Origin: Streptomyces hygroscopicus
GTDB taxonomy: Bacteria > Actinomycetota > Actinomycetes > Streptomycetales > Streptomycetaceae
DNA length: 64,000 bases
NCBI RefSeq assembly: GCF_026168105.1
Contig: NZ_LBMW01000012.1
Location: 1-64,000, forward strand
Direction: 5' to 3'
The translations under genes were made by a program, and so were the position numbers. The notes below the pieces were generated by a model that was not told the origin of the DNA, searched no databases, and saw nothing but the letters and a program-made list of their open reading frames with translations. This document shows positions 1 through 8,758 of the stretch, piece after piece. Numbering within the stretch: position 1 is the first letter of the stretch; each line of letters starts with the position of its first letter.

Positions 1-16
1 TGTGCTCTTCCGATCT
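1..16. other. Probable residual Illumina adapter at the contig edge
   Basis: Bases 1-16 (TGTGCTCTTCCGATCT) match the 3' end of the Illumina TruSeq read-2 adapter as I know it. They sit at the very first base of the window. The sequence that follows (17-77) is ordinary GC-rich DNA between the adapter and the stop of the first gene. This is most likely library contamination left in the assembly, not genomic sequence. Confidence 0.85.
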
Positions 17-77
17 ACGGCGGCGGCCCTGCCCGTGCCGCGGGGCCGCCGCCGTCGGCGCCGCCCTGACGATCCCC

Positions 78-713
78 TCAGATCCCCAGCTGCTTCGTCT
101 CCTGCAGGGCCGCGATCGCGTCCTTGTCGCCCTCCAGCTCCACGTCCGCCACCCGCTGCCGCCCGAGCGCGAACATCAGCAGTTCCGAGGGTTCGCCGGT
201 GACCGTCACGACCGGCGTGCCCCGGTGCGCGACGGCCGTCTGCCCGTCCGGGCGGCGCAGCACCAGGCCCGTCGGCGCGCCGCGGCCGGTCAGCCGGGCG
301 GCCCGCTCCAGCCGCGACCACAGGGCGTCCTGGAAGACCGGGTCGAGCTCACGCGGTGTCCAGTCCGCTTGCGCCCGGCGTACGTCCTCGGTGTGGACGT
401 AGAACTCGACGGTGTTCGACATCTCGTCGATCTGCTTGAGCGAGAAGGGTGAGAACCGCGGCGGACCCGTACGGATGAGCTGGAGCAGCTCCTCGTACGG
501 CTTGTCGGTGAACTCCGCCATCGCCCGGTTCAGACGAGAGGCGAGCTGCTTGATCAGGATGCCCCCGGCGGCGTCCGGGCGGCGCTCGCGCACCACGACG
601 TGCGCGGCGAGGTCACGGGTGGTCCAGCCCTCGCACAGGGTGGGGGCGTCCGGGCCGGTGGCCTCCAACAGGTCGGCGAGGAGAAGTCGTTCACGCTTCG
701 CATGGGTCGACAT
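78..713 (-). CDS. TIGR03085-type metal-binding protein (DinB/maleylpyruvate isomerase-like fold)
   Basis: The product is 211 residues, the usual size for the actinobacterial TIGR03085 family. It begins [18 protein letters not shown] and carries the family signature [19 protein letters not shown] near residues 30-48. The histidine there is the kind of metal ligand seen in mycothiol-dependent maleylpyruvate isomerase N-terminal domains. I chose the internal ATG at 713 because longer in-frame extensions run antisense through hisI. It is divergent from hisI, with 82 bp between the starts. No substrate is known. The family assignment is fairly firm and the biochemical role is open. Confidence 0.8.
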   Translation of the reverse strand: MSTHAKRERLLLADLLEATGPDAPTLCEGWTTRDLAAHVVVRERRPDAAGGILIKQLASRLNRAMAEFTDKPYEELLQLIRTGPPRFSPFSLKQIDEMSNTVEFYVHTEDVRRAQADWTPRELDPVFQDALWSRLERAARLTGRGAPTGLVLRRPDGQTAVAHRGTPVVTVTGEPSELLMFALGRQRVADVELEGDKDAIAALQETKQLGI

Positions 714-795
714 GCAGCCAGCGTACGACCGGGGGTACGGTCCGCCCACCGGACGGCGGCCGACGATGCCGGCGCGGCGCGGCACAATGGTCGGC

Positions 796-1197
796 ATGAC
801 CAGCACGCCTGACCCCAGCAGGCCCAGCGCCCTGGACCCCGAGATCGCGGCGCGCCTCAAGCGCAGCGCCGACGGGTTGCTCCCCGCCATCGCACAGCAG
901 TACGACACCGGTGAGGTGCTCATGCTCGGCTGGATGGACGACGAGGCGCTGCACCGCACCCTGACGACCGGCCGGTGCACATACTGGTCGCGCAGCCGGC
1001 AGGAGTACTGGGTGAAGGGCGACACGTCCGGCCACGTCCAGCACGTGAAGTCGGTCGCCCTGGACTGCGACGCCGACACCCTGTTGGTCAAGGTGGACCA
1101 GGTGGGGGCCGCCTGCCACACAGGCGACCGCACGTGCTTCGACGCCGACGTACTGCTCAAGGACGCCGCGTCCGGCGTGCCGTCCAAGGATCAGTAA
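796..1197 (+). CDS. hisI: Phosphoribosyl-AMP cyclohydrolase (HisI), histidine biosynthesis step 3
   Basis: A 133-residue cytosolic enzyme that opens the purine ring of phosphoribosyl-AMP. Family landmarks are [12 protein letters not shown], the [17 protein letters not shown] segment, and the metal-site stretch [20 protein letters not shown] with its aspartates and cysteines. The length is normal for a monofunctional HisI with no HisE fusion. ATG codons occur at 787 and 796. I take 796 because the family alignment starts shortly after it, but 787 is possible. It ends 11 bp before trpE and is probably cotranscribed with it, a hisI-trpE pairing typical of actinomycetes. Confidence 0.95.
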   Translation: MTSTPDPSRPSALDPEIAARLKRSADGLLPAIAQQYDTGEVLMLGWMDDEALHRTLTTGRCTYWSRSRQEYWVKGDTSGHVQHVKSVALDCDADTLLVKVDQVGAACHTGDRTCFDADVLLKDAASGVPSKDQ

Positions 1198-1208
1198 GGT
1201 CAGCCGCC

Positions 1209-2696
1209 ATGGACCTCGAGACCTTCCGCAAGCTGGCCACCGACCGCCGCGTCATCCCGGTCACGCGCAAGCTCCTCGCCGACGGCGACACCCCGGTCGC
1301 GCTCTACCGCAAGCTCGCCGCCGAACGCCCGGGCACCTTCCTGCTGGAATCCGCGGAGAACGGCCGCACCGCGTATCAATGGTCCCGCTACTCCTTCGTC
1401 GGCGTCCGCAGCGCCGCCACCCTCACGGAGAGGGACGGCCAGGCCCACTGGCTCGGCGTCCCACCCGTCGGCGTCCCGGCCGAGGGCGACCCGCTCGCCG
1501 CCCTGAGGGCCACCATCGAGGCCCTGCACACGCCCCACCAGGACGGGCTGCCGCCCTTCACCGGAGGCATGGTCGGCTATCTGGGCTACGACATCGTGCG
1601 CCGTCTGGAGAAGATCGGCCCCGGCGAGCGCGACGACCTCGGGCTCCCCGAGCTGACCATGCTCCTCACCAGTGACCTCGCGGTCATGGACCACTGGGAG
1701 GGCTCGGTCCTGCTGATCGCCAACGCGATCAACCACAACGACCTCGACACGGGCGTCGACGAGGCCTACGCCGACGCGGTGGCCCGCCTCGACGCGATGG
1801 AGGCCGACCTGTCCCGCGCGGTCGCCCAGCCGCCCGCCGTCCTCCCGCCGTCCGAACTGCCCGAGTACACGGCCCTGTGGGGCGGCGAGGACTTCCAGGA
1901 GGCCGTCGAGGACATCAAGGAGCGCATCCGCGCCGGCGAGGCCTTCCAGGTCGTCCCCTCGCAGCGCTTCGAAACGCCTTGCACGGCAAGCGCGTTGGAC
2001 GTGTACCGGGTGCTGCGGGCGACCAATCCGTCCCCGTACATGTACCTGTTCCGCTTCGACGGATTCGACGTCGTCGGGTCCAGCCCGGAAGCGCTGGTGA
2101 AGGTCGAGGACGGCCGGGCCATGGTCCACCCCATCGCGGGCACCCGGCACCGCGGTGCGACCCCACAGGAGGACCAGGCCCTCGCCGAGGAACTGCTCGC
2201 CGACCCCAAGGAACGCGCCGAGCACCTGATGCTCGTCGACCTCGGCCGCAACGACCTCGGACGGGTCTGCGAGCCCGGCTCGGTCGAGGTCGTCGACTTC
2301 ATGTCCGTCGAGAGGTACTCGCATGTGATGCACATCGTCTCGACCGTCACGGGCCGGGTCGCCGAGGGCCGTACGGCCTTCGACGTCCTGACGGCCTGCT
2401 TCCCGGCCGGTACCCTCTCCGGCGCCCCCAAGCCGCGCGCCATGCAGATCATCGACGAACTCGAGCCGTCCCGGCGCGGGTTGTACGGCGGCTGCGTCGG
2501 CTACCTCGACTTCGCGGGCGACTCCGACACCGCCATCGCGATCCGCACGGCCCTGCTGCGGGACGGCACGGCCTATGTGCAGGCGGGCGCGGGCATCGTG
2601 GCCGACTCGGACCCGGTCGCCGAGGACAACGAATGCCGCAACAAGGCGGCGGCGGTCCTGCGCGCGGTCCACACGGCGAACCGGCTGGGCCCGTAA
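1209..2696 (+). CDS. trpE: Anthranilate synthase component I
   Basis: A 495-residue chorismate-binding enzyme that forms anthranilate from chorismate, the first committed step to tryptophan. Seen in the protein are an N-terminal TrpE_N region with [19 protein letters not shown] (feedback-site area), the [20 protein letters not shown] segment, [12 protein letters not shown], and the C-terminal signature [19 protein letters not shown]. No trpG (glutaminase) follows and there is no GATase fusion, so the amidotransferase subunit must come from elsewhere or be shared with a PabA-type protein. The start sits 11 bp after hisI. I see no Trp-codon leader peptide before it. Confidence 0.96.
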   Translation: MDLETFRKLATDRRVIPVTRKLLADGDTPVALYRKLAAERPGTFLLESAENGRTAYQWSRYSFVGVRSAATLTERDGQAHWLGVPPVGVPAEGDPLAALRATIEALHTPHQDGLPPFTGGMVGYLGYDIVRRLEKIGPGERDDLGLPELTMLLTSDLAVMDHWEGSVLLIANAINHNDLDTGVDEAYADAVARLDAMEADLSRAVAQPPAVLPPSELPEYTALWGGEDFQEAVEDIKERIRAGEAFQVVPSQRFETPCTASALDVYRVLRATNPSPYMYLFRFDGFDVVGSSPEALVKVEDGRAMVHPIAGTRHRGATPQEDQALAEELLADPKERAEHLMLVDLGRNDLGRVCEPGSVEVVDFMSVERYSHVMHIVSTVTGRVAEGRTAFDVLTACFPAGTLSGAPKPRAMQIIDELEPSRRGLYGGCVGYLDFAGDSDTAIAIRTALLRDGTAYVQAGAGIVADSDPVAEDNECRNKAAAVLRAVHTANRLGP

Positions 2697-2716
2697 CGGG
2701 TTGGGCAGGTAAGGGG

Positions 2717-2740
2717 GCCCGGGTGACGGTTCGCCCGGGC
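2717..2740 (+). terminator. Hairpin after trpE
   Basis: A 7-bp perfect stem (GCCCGGG / CCCGGGC) with a 10-nt loop lies 20 bp after the trpE stop and 11 bp before the next start. It has no T-tract. It may be a weak terminator or an mRNA 3'-end stabiliser between trpE and the TIGR02234 gene. Confidence 0.45.
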
Positions 2741-2751
2741 TTCAGGCGATA

Positions 2752-3390
2752 GTGGTGTACGTGACTGCCGTACCTCACCCCCGATCCGAGGCCGCTGCAC
2801 CCGTCCGGTCCGCCCGCCGAAGCCTCGCCCTCGCCCTGCTGTGCGGGGCGGTCGGCGCGGCCGTCGCGCTGCTCTCCTCCCGGCAGGGCTGGTCGGCGGG
2901 CACCGTGACGGTGGCCGGCGGCGACTTCCCGCTGACGGCGAAGGGCAGCGATGTCACGGGCGTGCCCGCGGCCCTGGCCATAGTGGGACTCGCCGCGCTC
3001 GTCGCCGTCTTCGCGGTCCGCAGAGCCGGGCGCATCCTCGTCTCGCTGCTGCTCGTGCTCTCCGGCGCGGGCACCATCGCGGCCGCGCTCCTCGGCGTGG
3101 GCGACAGCTCGGCGCTCGACGAGAAGGCGGCGCAGGCGGCCGGCGACACGTCGGCGACCGCAACGGCGCTGACGCACACCGCCTGGCCCTATGTCGCGGC
3201 CCTCGGCGGCGCTCTCCTCCTCCTGGCCGGACTGCTCGCCGTGCGCTACGGCCGTCTGTGGCCCGCGATGTCCGGCCGCTACGAGCGCGACGGCACACCC
3301 CGGCCGCGCAAGGTGAAGCCGGTCGACCCGGACCGCCCCGAGGACCTGTGGAAGGCGCTCGACCGGGGCGAGGACCCCACGGGCGCCTGA
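2752..3390 (+). CDS. TIGR02234-type Trp-operon-associated membrane protein
   Basis: Up to 212 residues with four likely membrane segments (roughly residues 20-40, 60-85, 88-115 and 145-165) and a charged C-terminal tail rich in R/K and D/E. This is the small integral membrane protein commonly found between trpE and trpC in actinobacteria. The conserved motif RRAGRILVSLLLVLSG is present. In-frame GTG codons at 2752, 2755 and 2761 compete as the start. The 2761 start would give a protein beginning MTAVPHP. Function is unknown, and its link to tryptophan synthesis rests only on position. Confidence 0.85.
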   Translation: MVYVTAVPHPRSEAAAPVRSARRSLALALLCGAVGAAVALLSSRQGWSAGTVTVAGGDFPLTAKGSDVTGVPAALAIVGLAALVAVFAVRRAGRILVSLLLVLSGAGTIAAALLGVGDSSALDEKAAQAAGDTSATATALTHTAWPYVAALGGALLLLAGLLAVRYGRLWPAMSGRYERDGTPRPRKVKPVDPDRPEDLWKALDRGEDPTGA

Positions 3391-3506
3391 CCGCCCTGCC
3401 GCCCCGCGACGGGCGACCCCGCGCTCACCGCATACGCGCGAGTACGGGACAATGGGCGCCGAGCGTCCGACTCACACATGTACATACAGCACACGAGGAG
3501 CAAGTC

Positions 3507-3743
3507 ATGGCGGGCAGCAGCCACGGTCACACCCCGGCCGCCTGGACCGGTGTCACAATCGCCTTCATCGGTTTCTGCGTCTCGGGCGCCTTCACCGTGA
3601 TGGCCCAGCCGATCGGCTTCTGGGCGGGCTTGGTGATCGTCGCGCTCGGCGGCGTCATCGGCGGCATCATGCGCCAGATGGGCCTCGGCCAGCCGAAGAC
3701 GGAGGCGCACACGGCGCAGCCCGCGCGAGCGACGGAGAGCTGA
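3507..3743 (+). CDS. HGxxPAAW family small membrane protein
   Basis: A 78-residue protein carrying the family-defining HGHTPAAW motif at residues 6-13, followed by two hydrophobic helices (about 14-35 and 40-60) and a short hydrophilic tail. A purine-rich ribosome site (ACGAGGAG) precedes the ATG. The family is restricted to actinomycetes and usually lies in this trp neighbourhood. Function is unknown. Confidence 0.85.
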   Translation: MAGSSHGHTPAAWTGVTIAFIGFCVSGAFTVMAQPIGFWAGLVIVALGGVIGGIMRQMGLGQPKTEAHTAQPARATES

Positions 3744-3764
3744 GCCCTTCTCGACCTGCGTGCC

Positions 3765-3803
3765 AGAGGCGGTCCCGGGCGGTCGAGCGCCCCGGCCGCC
3801 TCT
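3765..3803 (+). terminator. Terminator-like hairpin after the HGxxPAAW gene
   Basis: An 8-bp outer stem (AGAGGCGG / CCGCCTCT) encloses an inner GC-rich stem with one bulge. It starts 22 bp after the stop codon. There is no T-tract, as is usual in this genome type. Confidence 0.6.
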
Positions 3804-3848
3804 CGCGTTCCCGGGTGCGAGCAGCGGGCCGGACGGGGGGAGGGCAGA

Positions 3849-4307
3849 ATGCGTGGGGTGAACACCGAATCCCCCGGCGTGACGCCGTCCCGTACCGATT
3901 CCGGAGCCGTCGCCGCGCTCCGGAGGATCGCGGTCCCCGCAGGGGTGCTCGCGAGCGTCGTGGGGGCCTTCGCGTACGTCGGGGCGGTGGACCCCAACGA
4001 ACCCGGGCACTACCCGGTCTGCCCGCTGCTGCGCTACGCGGGCGTGTACTGCCCCGGCTGCGGCGGGCTGCGCAGCGCGCACGCCTTCGTGCACGGAGAC
4101 GTCCTGGCGGCGCTCCACGACAACGCGCTGGCCGTCGTCGGCTATGCGGTCTTCGCCGTGGTGTGGACCGTCTGGGCGGTCCACGCGGTGCGAGGACGGC
4201 CGTTGAGAGTCACCCTGGAACCTGTGCACCTGTGGAGCCTCGGCGCCCTGCTCCTGGTCTTCACGGTTGTCCGGAACCTACCGTTCGGCGGTTGGCTGCA
4301 TCCTTGA
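3849..4307 (+). CDS. DUF2752 membrane protein
   Basis: A 152-residue protein with the DUF2752 signature CPLLRYAGVYCPGCGGLRS (cysteine triad CxxCGG) at about residues 58-76, followed by AHAFVHGDVLAALHDNA. Hydrophobic helices occur near residues 25-45, 95-115 and 128-145. It has its own ATG and is closed by a strong hairpin that overlaps its stop. Function is unknown. Its recurrent position between trpE and trpC suggests a conserved but untested association. Confidence 0.85.
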   Translation: MRGVNTESPGVTPSRTDSGAVAALRRIAVPAGVLASVVGAFAYVGAVDPNEPGHYPVCPLLRYAGVYCPGCGGLRSAHAFVHGDVLAALHDNALAVVGYAVFAVVWTVWAVHAVRGRPLRVTLEPVHLWSLGALLLVFTVVRNLPFGGWLHP

Positions 4308-4321
4308 TCAACCGACGAACG
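4282..4321 (+). terminator. Strong hairpin overlapping the DUF2752 stop
   Basis: A 13-bp stem (CGTTCGGCGGTTG against CAACCGACGAACG) has one G-A mismatch and a 14-nt loop that contains the end of the stop codon. It probably separates the DUF2752 transcript from trpC. Confidence 0.65.
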
Positions 4322-4479
4322 TCCAGGTAATGGGACCGGCGTCAACCGGATGCGAGGCCTACGCCCACCTCCGGATACCATCACAGTGACCATCGGTTTC
4401 GCCGCCGAGGCGGTCCCGGTGGCCGGGCTCAACCCCCGAGCCCCTTCAATCGTCAACCGTCAGGAAGGGGGCCGCTCGC

Positions 4480-5289
4480 GTGAGTGTGCTCGACGAGATC
4501 ATCGACGGAGTCCGTGCCGACCTCGCGGAGCGGCAGGCGCGCGTCAGCCTCGACGAGCTCAAGGAGCGCGCGGCGAAGGCTCCCGCGGCCAAGGACGGCG
4601 TCGCCGCGCTGCGCGGCGACGGCGTCAAGGTGATCTGCGAGGTAAAGCGCTCCAGCCCGTCCAAGGGCGCTCTCGCCGCGATCGCCGATCCCGCGGCCCT
4701 CGCGGCGGACTACGAGGCCGGCGGCGCGGCCGTCATCTCCGTCCTCACCGAACAGCGCCGCTTCGGCGGCTCCCTGGCCGACCTGGAGGCCGTGCGGGCC
4801 CGGGTCGACATCCCCGTGCTGCGCAAGGACTTCATCGTCACCTCCTACCAGCTCTGGGAGGCACGGGCGTACGGCGCCGACCTCGCGCTGCTGATCGTCG
4901 CCGCCCTCGACCAGTCCGCCCTCGAGTCCCTCATCGAGCGCGCCGAGTCCATCGGACTCACGCCGCTCGTCGAGGTGCACGACGAGGAGGAGGTCGACCG
5001 GGCGGTGGACGCCGGAGCGAAGGTGATCGGCGTCAACGCGCGCAACCTGAAGACCCTCGAGGTCGACCGCTCCACCTTCGAGCGGGTCGCCCCGGAGGTC
5101 CCCGAGGGGATCGTGAAGGTCGCCGAGTCCGGGATCCGCGGGCCCCATGACCTGATCGCGTACGCCAACGCGGGCGCCGACGCGGTGCTCGTGGGCGAGT
5201 CGCTGGTGACCGGGCGCGACCCGAAGACGGCGGTCGCCGACCTGGTGGCGGCGGGTACGCACCCCGCGCTGCGGCACGGGCGCGACTGA
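4480..5289 (+). CDS. trpC: Indole-3-glycerol phosphate synthase
   Basis: A 269-residue TIM-barrel enzyme that converts CdRP to indole-3-glycerol phosphate. The family signature [15 protein letters not shown] carries the catalytic lysine, [20 protein letters not shown] the second, and [13 protein letters not shown] plus [11 protein letters not shown] complete the active site. GTG is the start, with AGGAAGGGG about ten bases upstream. It begins the trpC-trpM-trpB-trpA group. The upstream 172 bp contain a terminator and no Trp-rich leader peptide. Confidence 0.96.
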   Translation: MSVLDEIIDGVRADLAERQARVSLDELKERAAKAPAAKDGVAALRGDGVKVICEVKRSSPSKGALAAIADPAALAADYEAGGAAVISVLTEQRRFGGSLADLEAVRARVDIPVLRKDFIVTSYQLWEARAYGADLALLIVAALDQSALESLIERAESIGLTPLVEVHDEEEVDRAVDAGAKVIGVNARNLKTLEVDRSTFERVAPEVPEGIVKVAESGIRGPHDLIAYANAGADAVLVGESLVTGRDPKTAVADLVAAGTHPALRHGRD

Positions 5290-5311
5290 CACCCCGGTAG
5301 GGTTGAGGCCG

Positions 5312-5509
5312 ATGATGCTTCCGATCACCGTGGCGACCAGGGATCCGTACGCCCGCCTCGCCCGTGGGTGCCGGCCGCGTGGCTGCCGGGCGCCCGCGCG
5401 GCGGGTGCACGGGCGACGGGTGCGGTATGTCATCGGTGACGAGCCGGGACAGGTGAACGGCATGCGATGGCGCGGCCTGCGTACGCGCCGGTCATCCGCG
5501 CTGAGCTGA
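5312..5509 (+). CDS. trpM: TrpM-like small Trp-operon protein
   Basis: A 65-residue, very basic protein lying between trpC and trpB. Its core DPYARLARGCRPRGCRAP followed by RVRYVIGDEPGQVNGMRW resembles what I recall of Streptomyces TrpM, a small protein reported to influence tryptophan synthesis and development. ATG codons at 5312 and 5315 are both possible, and a TTG at 5303 is in frame. Arg makes up roughly a fifth of the residues, and there are two cysteines. It probably acts in the cytosol by protein contact, but the mechanism cannot be read from sequence. Confidence 0.75.
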   Translation: MMLPITVATRDPYARLARGCRPRGCRAPARRVHGRRVRYVIGDEPGQVNGMRWRGLRTRRSSALS

Positions 5510-5536
5510 ACCGGGTTCACCCGGTCGGCCGGGGTG

Positions 5537-5570
5537 CCCCGTCGGCGTCGGTTCGCCGACGCCATCGGGG
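5537..5570 (+). promoter_or_regulatory. Intra-operon hairpin between trpM and trpB
   Basis: The stem has two parts: CCCCG/CGGGG outside, a 2x2 internal loop, then an 8-bp perfect GGCGTCGG/CCGACGCC stem capped by TTCG. It lies 27 bp after trpM and 75 bp before trpB. No T-tract follows. It could partly terminate, attenuate or protect mRNA ends, setting trpBA against trpCM. Confidence 0.6.
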
Positions 5571-5644
5571 ACGGCGCGCGTACGCGATCGACATCACCCT
5601 CAGTCCGGCCAACCCGGGGCTTTCGCCCCCTGCGAGGTAATCGC

Positions 5645-6931
5645 ATGCCCAGCGAGTTCTTCATTCCCGACCCGGAGGGTCAGGTTCCCAGTGCCGAGGG
5701 GTACTTCGGCGCGTTCGGCGGCAAGTTCATCCCGGAGGCCCTCGTCGCCGCCGTGGACGAGGTCGCCGTCGAGTACGACAAGGCCAAGGCAGACCCCGAG
5801 TTCGCGCGTGAGCTCGACGACCTGCTCGTCAACTACACCGGCCGGCCCAGCGCCCTCACCGAGGTGCCGCGGTTCGCCGAACACGCCGGGGGCGCCCGGG
5901 TGTTCCTCAAGCGCGAGGACCTCAACCACACCGGGTCCCACAAGATCAACAATGTGCTCGGCCAGGCCCTCCTCACCAGGAGGATGGGCAAGACGCGGGT
6001 CATTGCGGAGACCGGCGCCGGCCAGCACGGCGTCGCCACCGCCACCGCCTGCGCCCTCTTCGGGCTCGACTGCACCATCTACATGGGCGAGGTCGACACC
6101 CGGCGGCAGGCACTCAATGTCGCCCGTATGCGGATGCTCGGCGCCGAGGTCATCGCCGTGAAGTCCGGCTCCCGCACCCTCAAGGACGCCATCAACGAGG
6201 CGTTCCGCGACTGGGTCGCCAACGTCGACCACACCCACTACCTGTTCGGCACCGTGGCGGGCCCCCACCCCTTCCCCGCCATGGTGCGGGACTTCCACCG
6301 CGTGATCGGCGTGGAGGCGCGGCGGCAGCTGCTCGAGCGCGCCGGACGTCTGCCCGACGCCGCCGTCGCCTGCGTGGGCGGCGGCTCCAACGCCATCGGG
6401 CTCTTCCACGCCTTCATCCCGGACACGTCCGTGCGGCTCATCGGCTGCGAGCCGGCGGGCCACGGCATCGAGACCGGTGAACACGCCGCCACCCTCAGCG
6501 CGGGCGAGCCGGGCATCCTGCACGGCTCGCGGTCGTACGTCCTCCAGGACGACGAGGGTCAGATCACCGAGCCGTACTCGATCTCCGCGGGCCTCGACTA
6601 CCCGGGCATCGGCCCCGAGCACTCCTACCTCAAGGACAGCGGCCGCGGCGAGTACCGGGCGATCACCGACGACGCGGCCATGCAGGCCCTGCGCCTGCTC
6701 TCCCGCACCGAGGGGATCATCCCGGCCATCGAGAGCGCCCACGCGCTCGCCGGTGCCCTGGAGGTCGGCAGGGAGCTGGGCAAGGACGGGCTGATCGTCG
6801 TCAACCTGTCCGGGCGCGGCGACAAGGACATGGACACGGCCGCCCGGTACTTCGGCCTGTACGACACGGACGCGTCCGTCGCCGCGGATGCCGCCGGCGA
6901 CGCCGCGGAGATCGAGGGGGACGCCAAGTGA
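5645..6931 (+). CDS. trpB: Tryptophan synthase beta subunit
   Basis: A 428-residue PLP enzyme that condenses indole with serine. The PLP-lysine motif is in [18 protein letters not shown], and the phosphate-binding glycine loop is [32 protein letters not shown] and [14 protein letters not shown] are also intact. The ATG at 5645 follows CGAGGTAAT. An acidic, Ala-rich C-terminal extension ([17 protein letters not shown]) is typical of Streptomyces. Its TGA overlaps the GTG of trpA by three bases, so the two subunits are translationally coupled. Confidence 0.97.
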   Translation: MPSEFFIPDPEGQVPSAEGYFGAFGGKFIPEALVAAVDEVAVEYDKAKADPEFARELDDLLVNYTGRPSALTEVPRFAEHAGGARVFLKREDLNHTGSHKINNVLGQALLTRRMGKTRVIAETGAGQHGVATATACALFGLDCTIYMGEVDTRRQALNVARMRMLGAEVIAVKSGSRTLKDAINEAFRDWVANVDHTHYLFGTVAGPHPFPAMVRDFHRVIGVEARRQLLERAGRLPDAAVACVGGGSNAIGLFHAFIPDTSVRLIGCEPAGHGIETGEHAATLSAGEPGILHGSRSYVLQDDEGQITEPYSISAGLDYPGIGPEHSYLKDSGRGEYRAITDDAAMQALRLLSRTEGIIPAIESAHALAGALEVGRELGKDGLIVVNLSGRGDKDMDTAARYFGLYDTDASVAADAAGDAAEIEGDAK

Positions 6932-7743
6932 GCGGGAACATCCATCTGCTGTCCGACACCCTCGCCGCTGCGAAGGCAGAGGGCCGCTCCGCGCTCATCG
7001 CCTATCTGCCGGCCGGCTTCCCGACCGTGGACGGGGGCATCGCCGCGATCAAGGCGGTCCTCGAGGGGGGTGCCGACGTCGTCGAGGTGGGTCTGCCGCA
7101 CAGCGACCCGGTCCTTGACGGTCCTGTCATCCAGACCGCCGACGACATCGCCCTGCGGGGCGGCGTCAGGATCACGGACGTCATGCGGACGGTCCGGGAG
7201 ACGTACGAAGCGACCGGGAAGCCGGTGCTCGTGATGACGTACTGGAATCCGATCGACCGGTACGGCGTCGAACGCTTCACCGCCGAGCTGGCCGAGGCGG
7301 GCGGCGCGGGCTGCATCCTGCCGGACCTGCCCGTGCAGGAGTCGGCCCTGTGGCGGGAGCACGCCGAGAAGCACGGGCTCGCCACGGTCTTCGTGGTCGC
7401 GCCCAGCAGCAAGGACGACCGGCTCGGCGAGATCACCGCGGCGGGCTCCGGCTTCGTCTACGCGGCCTCGCTCATGGGCGTCACCGGCACCCGCGAGACG
7501 GTGGGCGCGCAGGCCCAGGACCTGGTCCGCCGCACCCGGGCGACCACGGACCTGCCGGTCTGCGTCGGCCTCGGCGTCTCCAACGCCACGCAGGCCGCCG
7601 AGGTGGCGGGCTTCGCCGACGGAGTGATCGTCGGCTCGGCGTTCGTGAAGCGGATGCTGGACGCCGAGGACGAGGCGGCCGCCCTGGCGGCCGTGCGGGC
7701 GCTGGCGGGCGAGCTGGCCGAGGGCGTACGCGGCAACGCATGA
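6928..7743 (+). CDS. trpA: Tryptophan synthase alpha subunit
   Basis: A 271-residue TIM barrel that cleaves indole-3-glycerol phosphate and channels indole to TrpB. The catalytic Glu lies in [20 protein letters not shown] and the catalytic Asp in [14 protein letters not shown]. The phosphate site is [22 protein letters not shown]. The GTG start overlaps the trpB stop (GTGA). It is the last Trp enzyme of the operon. Confidence 0.97.
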   Translation: MSGNIHLLSDTLAAAKAEGRSALIAYLPAGFPTVDGGIAAIKAVLEGGADVVEVGLPHSDPVLDGPVIQTADDIALRGGVRITDVMRTVRETYEATGKPVLVMTYWNPIDRYGVERFTAELAEAGGAGCILPDLPVQESALWREHAEKHGLATVFVVAPSSKDDRLGEITAAGSGFVYAASLMGVTGTRETVGAQAQDLVRRTRATTDLPVCVGLGVSNATQAAEVAGFADGVIVGSAFVKRMLDAEDEAAALAAVRALAGELAEGVRGNA

Positions 7744-7862
7744 CCCCTGCCCGTCCTCACCCGTAGGGGCGGGCGCGTACGAAACAGATGATTCCCTCAC
7801 TCGAACGGGTGGACCTGGGGCCGGGGAGGCGCGTTGCACCTCCCCGGTTCGTTCTGCCGGAT

Positions 7863-8639
7863 GTGAGCGAGAAGAACCGTGACGGAAAGCGCACCGCCCG
7901 TGAGCGGCTGGCGGCCGAGCGAGAGAAGCAGAAGGCCGCGGACAAGCGCCGTCGGGCGCTGATCGTGGGCGCCTCGATCGTGTGCGTCCTGGCCCTGGCG
8001 GCGGTGGGGGGCGTTCTGGCGGCGAACGCCGGGAAGAGCGGCAAGAGCGGTGCCGCAGGTCCCGTCGTGGCGCCCTCGGGGGCGACGGGCAAGGACGGTC
8101 TCGCGATCCCGGTGGGCAAGGGTTCCGCCAGATCGGCCCTCACCGTGTGGGAGGACTTCCGCTGCCCGGCGTGCGGCGCCTACGAGGCCGCCTACCGCCC
8201 GACGATCCACCAGCTGGTCGACGCCGGAAAGCTGAAGGCGGAGTACCACCTGGTCACGCTCATCGACGGAAACCTGGGCGGCAGCGGCTCCCGCCACGCG
8301 GCCAACGCGGCGGCGTGCGCACAGGACGCCGGCAAGTTCCGGGACTACCACGACGTGCTGTACGAGAACCAGCCCAAGGAAACGCAGGACTCGTACTCGG
8401 ACGACTCCAAGCTCATCGAGCTGGCGGGCAAGGTGGGCGGACTCCGCACCCCGGCGTTCGAGAAGTGCGTCCGGGACGGCACGCACAACAGCTGGGTGGA
8501 GAAGTCGAACGCCGCGTTCCAGAGCGCCAGCTTCACCGGCACGCCGACCGTGTTCCTCGACGGCAAGAACATCTCGTCGGACCAGACGATGACACCGGCG
8601 AAGCTGAAGCAGATGGTGGAGGCGGCGAACAAGGGCTGA
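7863..8639 (+). CDS. Membrane-anchored DsbA-like thioredoxin-fold protein
   Basis: A 258-residue protein starting at GTG (MSEKNRDGKRTARERLAAER). It has a strongly basic N-terminus, one membrane anchor at about residues 33-57, and an extracytoplasmic DsbA-type thioredoxin fold. The redox motif is CPAC within WEDFRCPACGAYEA. The cis-proline region is FTGTPTVFLDGK near the C-terminus. It probably oxidises or isomerises disulfides in secreted proteins. Longer in-frame starts exist (ATG 7788), but the basic N-terminus at 7863 fits the family. It sits directly before lgt, another envelope maturation enzyme. Confidence 0.85.
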   Translation: MSEKNRDGKRTARERLAAEREKQKAADKRRRALIVGASIVCVLALAAVGGVLAANAGKSGKSGAAGPVVAPSGATGKDGLAIPVGKGSARSALTVWEDFRCPACGAYEAAYRPTIHQLVDAGKLKAEYHLVTLIDGNLGGSGSRHAANAAACAQDAGKFRDYHDVLYENQPKETQDSYSDDSKLIELAGKVGGLRTPAFEKCVRDGTHNSWVEKSNAAFQSASFTGTPTVFLDGKNISSDQTMTPAKLKQMVEAANKG

Positions 8640-8651
8640 GGCGCGGGGCGG

Positions 8652-8668
8652 GCCGGGGCGCCCCCGGC
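8652..8668 (+). terminator. Short GC hairpin after the DsbA-like gene
   Basis: A 7-bp perfect stem (GCCGGGG / CCCCGGC) with a 3-nt loop starts 13 bp after the stop. It may be a weak terminator ahead of lgt. Confidence 0.4.
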
Positions 8669-8758
8669 GGACACCCCCAGCCGGGCGGGTTGTGTTATGG
8701 ACCCGTTGCCGGGTGGGTTGCCACGCTGCGTGTCCGGCAGGGTAGCGTCGTTCCTGCC

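Noticed and set aside
1200..2672. 490-codon open frame antisense to trpE
   Set aside because: A mirror of third-position GC bias in trpE. No ribosome site and no domain.
4308..4479. Trp-codon leader peptide and attenuator before trpC (and in the hisI-trpE gap)
   Set aside because: No short ORF with consecutive TGG codons occurs. The hisI-trpE gap is only 11 bp.
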